DNA of 40,369 nt from an uncultured Clostridia bacterium (GTDB lineage: Bacteria; Bacillota; Clostridia; TANB77; CAG-508). Positions 1-7,289 of this stretch are shown piece after piece; within the stretch, counting starts at the first letter, position 1; every line of letters starts with the position of its first letter. The DNA lies in assembly GCA_944392545.1 (NCBI GenBank), contig CALXWW010000011.1, forward strand, positions 1-40,369, written 5' to 3'. Made by a program: the position numbers and the translations under genes. A model generated the notes under the pieces. That model did no database searches, had not been told where the DNA came from, and saw nothing but the letters and a program-made list of their open reading frames with translations.

Positions 1-25
1 AATACAAACATTATTTTTTTAGTTG

Positions 26-70
26 AGACATTTTCTAAAATGAATTATTAAGACATTATCATAAATGAAT
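26..70. repeat. Two-copy imperfect direct repeat, possible insertion-sequence end
   Basis: AGACATTTTCTAAAATGAAT (26-45) and AGACATTATCATAAATGAAT (51-70) match at 17 of 20 positions with a 25-bp period. Repeated AGACATT-type subterminal motifs resemble the multiple terminal repeats of some IS21-family elements, so the left edge could be the end of such an element lying outside the window. No transposase is visible to confirm it. Confidence 0.3.
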
Positions 71-266
71 CAGAAAAATAAACGTATTAAAATAAAAAAG
101 CTTGCTAAAATATATATTATGTTGTAAAATAAAAAATGTAAAAGATAAAAAACGAAAGATAAGTATAAAAAAGAATAGAGCAGTTAAGTTTATAGATAGC
201 TATATTTTAGTTAATTAACATACAAAAAATAGTTGTAAAAATAGAAAGATGATATATAAAAGAGAT

Positions 267-308
267 GGATTGTGTCAAATAAAAAAAGCTTACAGTCAAT
301 CCTTTTTA
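267..308 (+). terminator. Weak hairpin with T tract upstream of the variable-protein gene
   Basis: GGATTG (267-272) pairs with CAATCC (297-302) and is followed by TTTTTAT. The stem is short, with an A-rich loop. It could end transcription entering from the left and insulate the gene at 377. Confidence 0.35.
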
Positions 309-376
309 TATGTTAAAAATTATACTATTATTAATTAAATATAATAAAAATCAAATGATGTAAGGAGAAAGATAAA

Positions 377-1942
377 ATGAAGAACAATCAAGAAAAAATT
401 ATTAAGAGAAAAAAAGAAGAAGGAATAACGTTAATTGCTTTGGTAATAACAATAGTAATACTAATAATCTTAGCAACAGTATCAATTAATGTGGTATTGG
501 GAGAAGGGGGATTAATACAAAGAGCACAAGAAGGGAAAGATTTAACAGAACAGGCACAAGAAGAGGAACAAGCACAATTGGATTCACTATTAAGTAAAAT
601 AGAATCAGTACTACCATTTGAACCACAGCCAACACCAGAACCAGAACAAGGTGAAACAGAGCTAGCAGATGAAGATAAAACAAATGGAGTAATAGAAATA
701 AAATGGTTAAGTGGAACAAGTGATAAAGTAAGTACAGAACCAAATGCACCATTAATAAAAGAAAATTTACCAGAAGGAACAACAATGGAACTTGTAAGAT
801 ACACAGGAGAGGGGACAACAGAAAGAGAAAGATGGGTAGCAGGAACAGAATATAGCTATTTACCAGGAACGGGTCCAAGTGATAACAGATCAAGCAAATG
901 GGCAAATGCAAGAGTAACTATAGACGGAATAGATAGTTATTTTGTATGGATACCAAGATATGCATATAGAATAATATATTTTGACAGTAATGACAGTAAA
1001 ATTGCATATCAAAATGGAACATTAACAGAAGAAGAAGCAAAAGCACAAGGAAAAATAAAAGGATATTCAGATAGTAGAGGAATAGTAGACGCAGAAGGCA
1101 AGAAAATAGCAAATGTAGAAAGTACAACGAAAACAATGGTAAGTAAAGACTATTTCATGGTGCATCCAGCATTCACTGCAGATGTAACATATGGTGGAGG
1201 ATTTGGAAATAATAATGGAAGCAGTGATAATGGAATAAGTGGACTATGGATAGGAAAATACGAAACAGCAAGAAGTGATACAAATGGTTCTACTCAAGGA
1301 AGTGCAACAACACTAAAAGTACAACCTGGACAAACAAGTTTTAGAATTATAACAATAGGAGATATGTACACATATGCAAGAGCATATTCTCCAACAGACT
1401 TAAAAAGCCATATGTTAAAAAATAGTGAATGGGGAGCAGTAGCATATTTAACAGAAAGCACATATGGAAGAAATGGAACAGAAATAGCACAAAATACAAA
1501 TTCAAGTTACTTAACAGGAGGAGGAACAGGAACAGCATATGTAGATTCAAATAAATTGCAAAGCTCTACAGGAAATGAATATGGAATATATGATTTAAGA
1601 GGAGGATCATATGAATATGTAGCAGGCTACTACAATGGAAGTAGTTCATTATCAAATGGTTCATCATTTGCAATTAATGGGGGACCAAGCAATGAATACT
1701 CAACAGCATACAACAGTTCAGGAAGTAGTTCGGCAAATCTATACTATAAATACGGAGATGCAACTTATGAAACAAGTGGTTGGCATTCAGATCGCGCTAG
1801 CTTTGTGTCTTCGTACGGCCCTTTCTTCTTACGTGGGGGTAGCTATGACAACGTTGCTTCTAACGCGGGTGTGTTTTACTTTAGCAACTACGATGGTAGC
1901 GCCGACAGCGGCGGCTCTTTCCGTTTGGCCCTAGTAGTGTAA
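377..1942 (+). CDS. Pilin-leader surface protein with C-type-lectin/FGE-like domain and a DGR-type variable C-terminus
   Basis: This 521-residue protein starts after an AAGGAGA ribosome site. Residues 1-16 are a basic, charged leader ending in Gly16. The hydrophobic segment that follows (I-T-L-I-A-L-V-I) is a prepilin-type (class III) signal, so a prepilin peptidase should cut after Gly16. Mature position +5 is Ala, not the usual Glu. A Pro/Glu-rich linker lies near residues 75-92. The body, roughly residues 100-521, has features of the formylglycine-generating-enzyme/C-type-lectin fold, such as YFVWIPRYAY, GLWIGKYETA and GNEYGIYDLRGGSYEYVAG. The last 50 codons change sharply in base composition and end in GGSFRLAL, as in target proteins of diversity-generating retroelements. 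Expected location is the outer surface, held by or assembled into a pilus-like structure. Ligand unknown. The module calls are strong; diversification is inferred because no template or reverse transcriptase is in the window. Confidence 0.8.
   Translation: MKNNQEKIIKRKKEEGITLIALVITIVILIILATVSINVVLGEGGLIQRAQEGKDLTEQAQEEEQAQLDSLLSKIESVLPFEPQPTPEPEQGETELADEDKTNGVIEIKWLSGTSDKVSTEPNAPLIKENLPEGTTMELVRYTGEGTTERERWVAGTEYSYLPGTGPSDNRSSKWANARVTIDGIDSYFVWIPRYAYRIIYFDSNDSKIAYQNGTLTEEEAKAQGKIKGYSDSRGIVDAEGKKIANVESTTKTMVSKDYFMVHPAFTADVTYGGGFGNNNGSSDNGISGLWIGKYETARSDTNGSTQGSATTLKVQPGQTSFRIITIGDMYTYARAYSPTDLKSHMLKNSEWGAVAYLTESTYGRNGTEIAQNTNSSYLTGGGTGTAYVDSNKLQSSTGNEYGIYDLRGGSYEYVAGYYNGSSSLSNGSSFAINGGPSNEYSTAYNSSGSSSANLYYKYGDATYETSGWHSDRASFVSSYGPFFLRGGSYDNVASNAGVFYFSNYDGSADSGGSFRLALVV
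1781..1942 (+). other. Probable DGR variable region (VR) of the gene at 377
   Basis: Counting 1790-1939, G+C is 80 of 150 and A is only 22 of 150, against a gene body that is about one-third GC and over 40% A. Most codons at variable-looking positions are NNC or NNT (AGC, TAC, GAC, AAC, GGC, GCC, GAT, GGT, GTT, TAT). This is what randomising the two adenines of AAC/AAT template codons would produce. Arg is CGT here but AGA elsewhere in the gene. The protein pattern RGGSYDNVASNAGVFYFSN and the tail GGSFRLAL resemble known DGR targets. The invariant GC-rich end (about 1910-1939) would be the initiation-of-mutagenic-homing side. No matching AAC-rich template repeat was found in the window. Confidence 0.7.
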
Positions 1943-2008
1943 TGTGATATCTGTAATCTGAACAACATAACAAGTTAACATTGTATTATGAAAAAATACT
2001 AAAACTAG

Positions 2009-2518
2009 AACAATGTACTAATAATATTATCAACAGTAACAATAAGTGTAGTCTTTGGAGAAGGAGGACTAATAAGCCAAGCAAAAATATCAAAAGAAAT
2101 GAGTACAAATTCTGTATATTATGAAGAGCAAAAGTTGAATGAAATAGCAGATAAAATAGATGAAATCATGACAAATGATATTGATGATGTAAAGCCAATA
2201 GAATTGAGTTATATTACAGCAGAATATCAAGAGGAGGATGGAGGAACAAATGTGACTCCAAATAAAAATGAAATATTTGATAGTATGGAATGTACGATAA
2301 ATAAGTTTATTGTAAAAGCATATTATACTGATGGAAGTAGTAAACAAGTTTTAAATGCAACAATAAATAAAGAAGGTATTACTCCAAAAAGTGAGGGACT
2401 GGATTCAGATGATACATTTAAAGTTACGGTAACTTATACAGAAAATGGTATAATAAAAACAGTTGATGTTGACTTAAATGTAATTCACTATACTGGAGAA
2501 AGTGCTAGCGATAAATAA
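2009..2518 (+). pseudogene. Decayed prepilin-leader gene with Ig-like domain
   Basis: An ATG at 2099 opens 139 codons, but the same frame is readable from 2009 and encodes a pilin transmembrane segment (V-L-I-I-L-S-T-V-T-I-S-V-V-F-G-E-G-G-L-I) directly comparable to residues 24-47 of the 377 protein. A TAG at 2006 and loss of the leader and the G-ITLxALVI part leave it without a start or cleavage site. An ATG at 1988 followed by two Lys codons may be the remains of the original start after an internal deletion. The rest (KFIVKAYYTDGS, TFKVTVTYTENG) resembles a bacterial Ig-like strand pattern. It lies 66 bp after the variable protein and is probably a relic of the same family. Internal initiation at 2099 could still make a soluble fragment. 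Confidence 0.65.
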
Positions 2519-2640
2519 GTTAGAAAAATTTTAAAAATATATTATAGTTAAAATAATAATTAAGTGGATGAAAAAATGAATAAATAATTATTTAAGTGTT
2601 ATATTTAATTATAAAAGTATTAATGGAGTTTTAGTAAGTT

Positions 2641-2675
2641 ATGTCAATAATAAACAGGAGATTTATTATTGACAT
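2641..2675. repeat. Perfect 14-bp inverted repeat
   Basis: ATGTCAATAATAAA (2641-2654) and TTTATTATTGACAT (2662-2675) are exact reverse complements separated by CAGGAGA. No T tract follows on the plus strand, so a simple terminator is unlikely. It could be a subterminal hairpin of a mobile element or an operator. Confidence 0.55.
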
Positions 2676-2743
2676 TTAACATATATAACTAAAATAAATT
2701 AGCATAAATAATATGTGGTAAAAATAGAATAAAAATTAGAAAA

Positions 2744-2804
2744 AAAAGCACCAACTAGTATGATGTTTTTGTTATAAAAATAGAAATACTAAGGAGGTGC
2801 TTTT
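2744..2804. repeat. 9-bp inverted repeat spanning a ribosome binding site
   Basis: AAAAGCACC (2744-2752) and GGTGCTTTT (2796-2804) are exact reverse complements. The right arm follows an AAGGAGG ribosome site (2791-2797), so folding of the RNA would sequester that site. This arrangement is common at the start of insertion-sequence transposase genes. Confidence 0.4.
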
Positions 2805-2806
2805 CT

Positions 2807-2953
2807 ATGAGTAATAACATAATTAAAACAATCATATAAAACAAGGATTTTTTAGAAAAAATTTATACAATGAATAAAATAAAAAAGCTGTACTATTTTA
2901 AAAAAATAGTATATAATAGTAACATGTTTAAACCGACAGGCTTATATTCTTGA
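2807..2953 (+). pseudogene. Short interrupted reading frame, possible gene remnant
   Basis: After AAGGAGG at 2791-2797 an ATG at 2807 encodes MSNNIIKTII and stops at 2837. The same frame then stays open for 37 more codons (starting NKDFLEKIYTMNKIKK) up to a TGA at 2951. A good start signal followed by one premature stop suggests the truncated 5' end of a lost gene, perhaps a transposase. I cannot name the family. A regulatory 10-residue leader peptide is an alternative. Confidence 0.3.
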
Positions 2954-2964
2954 CTAAGAATATA
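2943..2964. promoter_or_regulatory. Palindrome upstream of the trans-sulfuration gene, candidate operator
   Basis: TATATTCTT (2943-2951) and AAGAATATA (2956-2964) are perfect 9-bp arms around GACT, ending 35 bp before the ATG at 3000. TTGACT (2950-2955) overlaps it and TAATAT (2972-2977) lies 16 bp further on, so the palindrome would cover the -35 box. A cysteine/sulfur repressor of the RrF2 (CymR) type is a reasonable guess for the ligand protein, but no regulator gene is nearby. Confidence 0.4.
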
Positions 2965-2999
2965 CTGTATATAATATTTTAGAAACTGAGGAAATAAAC

Positions 3000-4178
3000 A
3001 TGAAAGATTCAAAAGAGTATAAGAACTTTAATAGGAAGGAAGATTTAAAATTATCATCAAAAGTAGTGCATGGAGGAGATGGGGTTGATCCCGCAACAGG
3101 TTCTCTTAGTTTTCCGATTTATCAAACTGCTACTTTTAAGCATAGCGGAATAGAAATAAGAGATCCATACAATTATTCTAGATGTATTAATCCAACTAGA
3201 GAAGAATTAGAAAAAACAATGACAATTTTAGAGGAAGGAACAAGAGCATTTGCTGTAAATTCAGGAATGGCAGCGATAACACTTGTGTTTTCACTTTTAA
3301 AACCAGGTGACCACATAATAATGTCTGATGATATTTATGGTGGAACTTTTAGAGAAGTAAATGAAGTATTAACAGTCAATGGAGTAGAATATGATAGCAT
3401 AGATTTATCTGATATAGATTTACTTAAAAATACTATTAAGAAAAATACAAAAATGATATTTATAGAAACTCCAACAAATCCTATGATGAAAGTGGCAGAT
3501 ATTGAAAGAATAGCAAAAATTGGACATGAGATTGGTGCTATTGTAGTGGTGGATAATACATTCTTAACACCATATTTCCAAAGACCACTTACACTAGGTG
3601 CAGATATTGTTGTACATAGTGGAACAAAATATTTAGCTGGACATAATGATGTACTAGCAGGAATTGTTGTTGTAAAAGATAGTAAAATTGGAGAAAAGCT
3701 AGAAATACAAATGTATATCTATGGTGCAGGATTAGGACCTATGGACTCATGGTTAATGCTTAGAGGAATAAAAACGCTAGCATTAAGAATGGACAAGCAT
3801 GCAGAAAATGCTATGAAAATAGCAAAATGGTTACGCAATGAGCCAAAAGTAGAGAAGGTATATTATGTTGGTTTTGAAGACCATAAAGATTATGAAGTAA
3901 CTAAAAAACAAACAAGTGGTTTTGGTGGTATGATATCATTTAGAGTAGACAGTACAGAAACTGTAAATAAGATTTTATCAAATTTAAAATTAGTTATATT
4001 TGCAGAAAGTTTAGGTGGAGTAGAAAGCTTACTTACTCATCCAGTAAGTAGAACACATACTGAAATTTCTGAAGAAAAAAGAAATGCTTTAGGAATTACA
4101 GATACATTACTTCGTTTATCAGTAGGAATTGAAGATGCAGATGATATCATTGCAGATTTAAAACAAGCTATGGAATAA
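3000..4178 (+). CDS. PLP-dependent trans-sulfuration enzyme (cystathionine gamma-synthase/beta-lyase/methionine gamma-lyase family)
   Basis: At 392 residues it has the normal length of the Cys/Met metabolism PLP enzyme family. The pyridoxal-phosphate lysine is Lys210 in VVHSGTKYLAGHNDV. The VNSGMAAI phosphate-binding stretch and the VVVDNTF aspartate segment upstream are typical, as is the SLGGVESLLTHP region near residues 340-352. The enzyme acts in the cytosol, making or cleaving cystathionine or related sulfur amino acids in methionine/cysteine metabolism. Sequence alone does not separate MetB, MetC and MGL activities, so no symbol is given. The ATG at 3000 follows GAGG at 2988-2991. The gene stands alone, with a palindrome at its promoter and a hairpin after its stop. 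Confidence 0.85.
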   Translation: MKDSKEYKNFNRKEDLKLSSKVVHGGDGVDPATGSLSFPIYQTATFKHSGIEIRDPYNYSRCINPTREELEKTMTILEEGTRAFAVNSGMAAITLVFSLLKPGDHIIMSDDIYGGTFREVNEVLTVNGVEYDSIDLSDIDLLKNTIKKNTKMIFIETPTNPMMKVADIERIAKIGHEIGAIVVVDNTFLTPYFQRPLTLGADIVVHSGTKYLAGHNDVLAGIVVVKDSKIGEKLEIQMYIYGAGLGPMDSWLMLRGIKTLALRMDKHAENAMKIAKWLRNEPKVEKVYYVGFEDHKDYEVTKKQTSGFGGMISFRVDSTETVNKILSNLKLVIFAESLGGVESLLTHPVSRTHTEISEEKRNALGITDTLLRLSVGIEDADDIIADLKQAME

Positions 4179-4187
4179 TGTAAAAAT

Positions 4188-4220
4188 AAAGCTGTTTTTG
4201 AATTAGGCAAAAACAGCTTT
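4188..4220 (+). terminator. Strong hairpin after the trans-sulfuration gene
   Basis: AAAGCTGTTTTT (4188-4199) and AAAAACAGCTTT (4209-4220) are exact 12-bp reverse complements with a 9-nt loop. The U-rich part lies inside the stem and no long T run follows, so termination may be partial. It lies 38 bp upstream of the next start codon. Confidence 0.55.
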
Positions 4221-4258
4221 CAAAATATGTGTTAATGTGAAAAGAGGAGGAAAAATAC

Positions 4259-6592
4259 ATGACAAAATTTACAAAGATGCAAGCCTATGGAAATGACTAT
4301 GTATATATAGATGCTATAAATCAAAATATAAATAATGTACATGAACTTGCAAGATATATAAGTAATAGACATTTTGGAGTGGGTTCTGATGGTTTAGTTT
4401 TAATTTGCAAATCTGATGTGGCAGACTTTAAGATGAGAATGTTTAATCCAGACGGAACAGAAGGCGAAATGTGTGGTAATGCATTAAGGAGTTTAAGCAA
4501 ATATGTATATGACCACAAATTAACAAATAAGGAAGAATTAAAAATAGAAACTCTTGGAGGAATACAACATGTTAAACTAACTGTAGAAAATGGTAAGGCA
4601 GTGAATGTTGAAGCGAATATTGGAAAGCCAGTATTAGATACTAATATAATACCAGTAAATACCAAACTTTCAGAATTTGTAGAACAAGAGGTTAAAATAT
4701 TAGATAAAACATTTAAAATTACTGCTGTTTCTTGGGGAAATCCACATTGCGTTATGTTTGTAGATGATGTAGATGATTTTGATGTAGAAAAATACGGAAA
4801 AGCAATAGAATATAAAACAGACTTATTCCCAAACAAAACAAATGTAACTTTTGCACAAGTAATAGATAGAAATACTATTAAAATTAGAGAATGGGAAAGA
4901 GGAACTGGAGAAACTATAGGATGCGGAACAGGATGCTGTACAGCAACTGTTGCGGCAGTATTAACAGGTAGGTGTGATAGAAAAGTAAGTGTTCATCAGA
5001 TAGGTGGAATTTTAGAAACTAATTGGGATGAGAAAACAGGAAAAATGTTTATGAAAGGACCGTCACATACAGTCTTTGAGTCTGAAATTGATGTAGATAA
5101 TATATTAAAAAAATATAGAACAACAAACCTAAAAGAGTTAGTACAAAATGTGAATTATGAAATCCTAAAAGGAAGCTTAGATGTAGAGATTGAGGATATA
5201 AAGGATGACTCTAGAAAAGTAGGAACGAATGATATGTATATAGCTAAAGTTGGATCTACATCAGATTCACATAAATATATTTCAGATGTCATAAAAAAGG
5301 GTGCGAAGGTAATAGTTGTAGAAAAAGATATAAATATTCCTGAAGATGATGTTACAATAATAAAAGTTAAATCTTCAAGAGAAGCAATGGCAGAAATTTC
5401 GGCAGCATATTTTAAATATCCAGCAAAAGAATTAACTGTTATAGGGATTACAGGAACAGCAGGCAAAACATCGACTTCAACAATATTAAAAAAGATGATT
5501 GAAGAAAATGGGGAAAAAGCTGGGTTAATTGGTACAATAGGTGCATTTATTGGGAAAAGGAAGATAATACTTCATAATACTACACCTGAAAATTATGATA
5601 TACAAAGATTATTTAGAGAAATGGTAGAAGATGGATGCAAGTATGCAATAATGGAAGTTTCTTCACAAGGACTAAAAATGCATAGGGTAGATGGATTTAC
5701 CTTTGACTATGGTGTGTTTACTAATATTTCAAAAGAACATATAGGACCAAATGAACATGAAAATTTTGAAGAATATATGTATTGCAAGAGTTTATTATTC
5801 CAAAAATGCAAAAAAGGAATAATAAATGTAGATGATAAGAATTGGGAGAATATTACTAAAAAACATACTTGTGAAATAATAAAATATGGAATAAATTCTA
5901 ATAATTTAGATTTGAAAGCAGAAGACATTAAATTTATTATGACAGATAAATTTTTGGGTATGGGATTTAATACGAAAGGAAAACTAAATGACAAATTTGA
6001 GGTGGCAATACCAGGAAGATTTTCTGCATATAATGCTTTGTGTGCCATAACAATAGCAAACGAGATAGGATTAAAAGTTTCTTCGATGAAAAAAGCACTA
6101 GAGACAGCATATGTAAAAGGTAGGATGGAACTCGCTGTGTCAAATGAGAAGTATAAGCTGATAATAGATTATGCGCATAACGAAGATGAAATGACAAATT
6201 TGATGGAGACAATAATGGAGTACAAACCTAAAAGAATAGTTTGCATATTTGGAGGAGGAGGCAACAGGTCAAGAGACAGAAGATACGATATGGGAGAAAT
6301 ATCAGGAAAATATGCAGAACTTACAATACTTACAGAAGATAATCCGCGTTTTGAAGATATAGAGTCAATTAATAATGATATAATTATTGGATTAAATAGA
6401 AACAGGGGAAAATATATAACAATAAGTGATAGACAAGAGGCAATAGAATATGCAATGAAAAATGCTAAAGAAGGAGATATTATACTTTTAATAGGAAAAG
6501 GACATGAACAATATCAAGAAATAAAAGGAGTACAATACTTTTGGGATGAGAGAGAAGCCGTGGAGAGAGCAGAAAAAAAGATAAATATGTAA
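4259..6592 (+). CDS. dapF-murE: Fused diaminopimelate epimerase - UDP-MurNAc-tripeptide (meso-DAP) ligase
   Basis: This is a 777-residue two-enzyme fusion. Residues 1 to about 278 are a complete DapF (LL-DAP to meso-DAP epimerase): catalytic cysteines Cys72 in GEMCGNALRS and Cys222 in ETIGCGTGCC, plus WGNPHCV. Residues from about 289 to 777 are a complete MurE, beginning with NLKELVQNVNYEI where free MurE proteins begin. MurE motifs are the ATP loop GITGTAGKTST (396-406), NTTPEN (440-445), the carbamylated-lysine segment YMYCKSLLF and DNPR (694-697). DNPR is the signature for adding meso-DAP rather than lysine. The linker is only about 10 residues. The first domain makes the amino acid that the second adds to UDP-MurNAc-dipeptide in the cytosol. 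GAGGAGG sits just before the ATG. Each domain has its key residues, so both are probably active. Confidence 0.92.
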   Translation: MTKFTKMQAYGNDYVYIDAINQNINNVHELARYISNRHFGVGSDGLVLICKSDVADFKMRMFNPDGTEGEMCGNALRSLSKYVYDHKLTNKEELKIETLGGIQHVKLTVENGKAVNVEANIGKPVLDTNIIPVNTKLSEFVEQEVKILDKTFKITAVSWGNPHCVMFVDDVDDFDVEKYGKAIEYKTDLFPNKTNVTFAQVIDRNTIKIREWERGTGETIGCGTGCCTATVAAVLTGRCDRKVSVHQIGGILETNWDEKTGKMFMKGPSHTVFESEIDVDNILKKYRTTNLKELVQNVNYEILKGSLDVEIEDIKDDSRKVGTNDMYIAKVGSTSDSHKYISDVIKKGAKVIVVEKDINIPEDDVTIIKVKSSREAMAEISAAYFKYPAKELTVIGITGTAGKTSTSTILKKMIEENGEKAGLIGTIGAFIGKRKIILHNTTPENYDIQRLFREMVEDGCKYAIMEVSSQGLKMHRVDGFTFDYGVFTNISKEHIGPNEHENFEEYMYCKSLLFQKCKKGIINVDDKNWENITKKHTCEIIKYGINSNNLDLKAEDIKFIMTDKFLGMGFNTKGKLNDKFEVAIPGRFSAYNALCAITIANEIGLKVSSMKKALETAYVKGRMELAVSNEKYKLIIDYAHNEDEMTNLMETIMEYKPKRIVCIFGGGGNRSRDRRYDMGEISGKYAELTILTEDNPRFEDIESINNDIIIGLNRNRGKYITISDRQEAIEYAMKNAKEGDIILLIGKGHEQYQEIKGVQYFWDEREAVERAEKKINM

Positions 6593-6603
6593 ATGTAAAT
6601 AAT

Positions 6604-6648
6604 AAAATGTCTAGCGTTAAAGTGATAAATTTTATACTAGACATTTTT
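6604..6648 (+). terminator. Rho-independent terminator after dapF-murE
   Basis: AAAATGTCTAG (6604-6614) pairs exactly with CTAGACATTTT (6637-6647), and a T-rich stretch follows. Confidence 0.75.
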
Positions 6649-6715
6649 GCATATTTGTTTTAAAATGATATATGAGTAAGTGTAAAGAAATGAATAGAAA
6701 GGAATAGAAAGTAAT

Positions 6716-7246
6716 ATGAATATTTGGCATGATATAAATAAAGAGAGAATAAGCAAAGATAACTTTATTGGAGTTGTTGAAATTTCAAAAGGCGGAAAAA
6801 ATAAATATGAACTAGATAAAGAAACAGGAATGCTTAAGTTAGATAGAGTTTTATATACAGCAACACATTATCCTACTAATTATGGATTTATTCCACGTAC
6901 ATATGCAGAAGATAATGATCCATTAGATGTACTTATTCTTTGTAATGAAGAAATATTACCACTTACACTAGTTGAATGTTATCCAATAGGCGTTTTAATA
7001 ATGAATGATTGTGGAGAAGAAGATGAGAAGATAATTGCAATATCTAAAAAAGATCCATACTTAAATGTATATAATGATATATCAGCACTTCCAAACCATA
7101 TATCAGACGAAATAAAACATTTTTTTGAAGTGTATAAACAACTAGAAGGTAAAACAACTACTGTGGACAGAATGCTAGGAAGGAAAGAAGCAGAGAATAT
7201 AATAGAAAAGTGTATGAAAAAATATGAGGAAAAATTTAGAAAATAA
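6716..7246 (+). CDS. ppa: Inorganic pyrophosphatase, family I
   Basis: This 176-residue soluble enzyme hydrolyses pyrophosphate to phosphate in the cytosol, driving biosynthetic reactions. The family I metal-binding motif is visible as EDNDPLDVLI (around residues 62-71), preceded by HYPTNYGFIPRTYA and followed by DEKIIAI. Length fits the family (170-180). A purine-rich ribosome site (GAAAGGAATAGAAAG) precedes the ATG. It is monocistronic between a terminator and the TPR gene. Confidence 0.93.
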   Translation: MNIWHDINKERISKDNFIGVVEISKGGKNKYELDKETGMLKLDRVLYTATHYPTNYGFIPRTYAEDNDPLDVLILCNEEILPLTLVECYPIGVLIMNDCGEEDEKIIAISKKDPYLNVYNDISALPNHISDEIKHFFEVYKQLEGKTTTVDRMLGRKEAENIIEKCMKKYEEKFRK

Positions 7247-7289
7247 ACTGTAGTTCTTTTGACTGAAAATTAATTAAGGCGGTGATAAT

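Larger units (their letters stand above)
1..376. other. Gene-free left flank
   Basis: No coding region is supported here. It holds an imperfect direct repeat at 26-70, a hairpin followed by T residues at 267-308 and the ribosome site of the gene at 377 (AAGGAGA at 361-367). A TATAAT at 340-345 could be a -10 element but I see no good -35 at the right distance. The rest is unstructured AT-rich sequence. Confidence 0.5.
2519..2999. other. Gene-poor region with palindromes and possible mobile-element debris
   Basis: No intact gene is supported in these 481 bp. It contains a 14-bp perfect inverted repeat (2641-2675), a 9-bp inverted repeat around a ribosome site (2744-2804), a short interrupted reading frame (2807-2953), a 9-bp inverted repeat (2891-2911) and a palindrome just upstream of the trans-sulfuration gene (2943-2964). 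Such a concentration of inverted repeats next to broken frames suggests old insertion-sequence activity. Confidence 0.5.

Noticed and set aside
388..1934. Several long reading frames on the minus strand and in another plus frame overlapping the variable-protein gene
   Set aside because: They mirror the strong codon bias of the real gene, have low-complexity Leu/Ser/Phe-rich translations and lack ribosome sites.
2912..2977. SAM or cysteine T-box riboswitch before the trans-sulfuration gene
   Set aside because: The 80-nt leader is too short and lacks the S-box AGAG/GGAAC or T-box GGTGG blocks; only a palindrome is seen.
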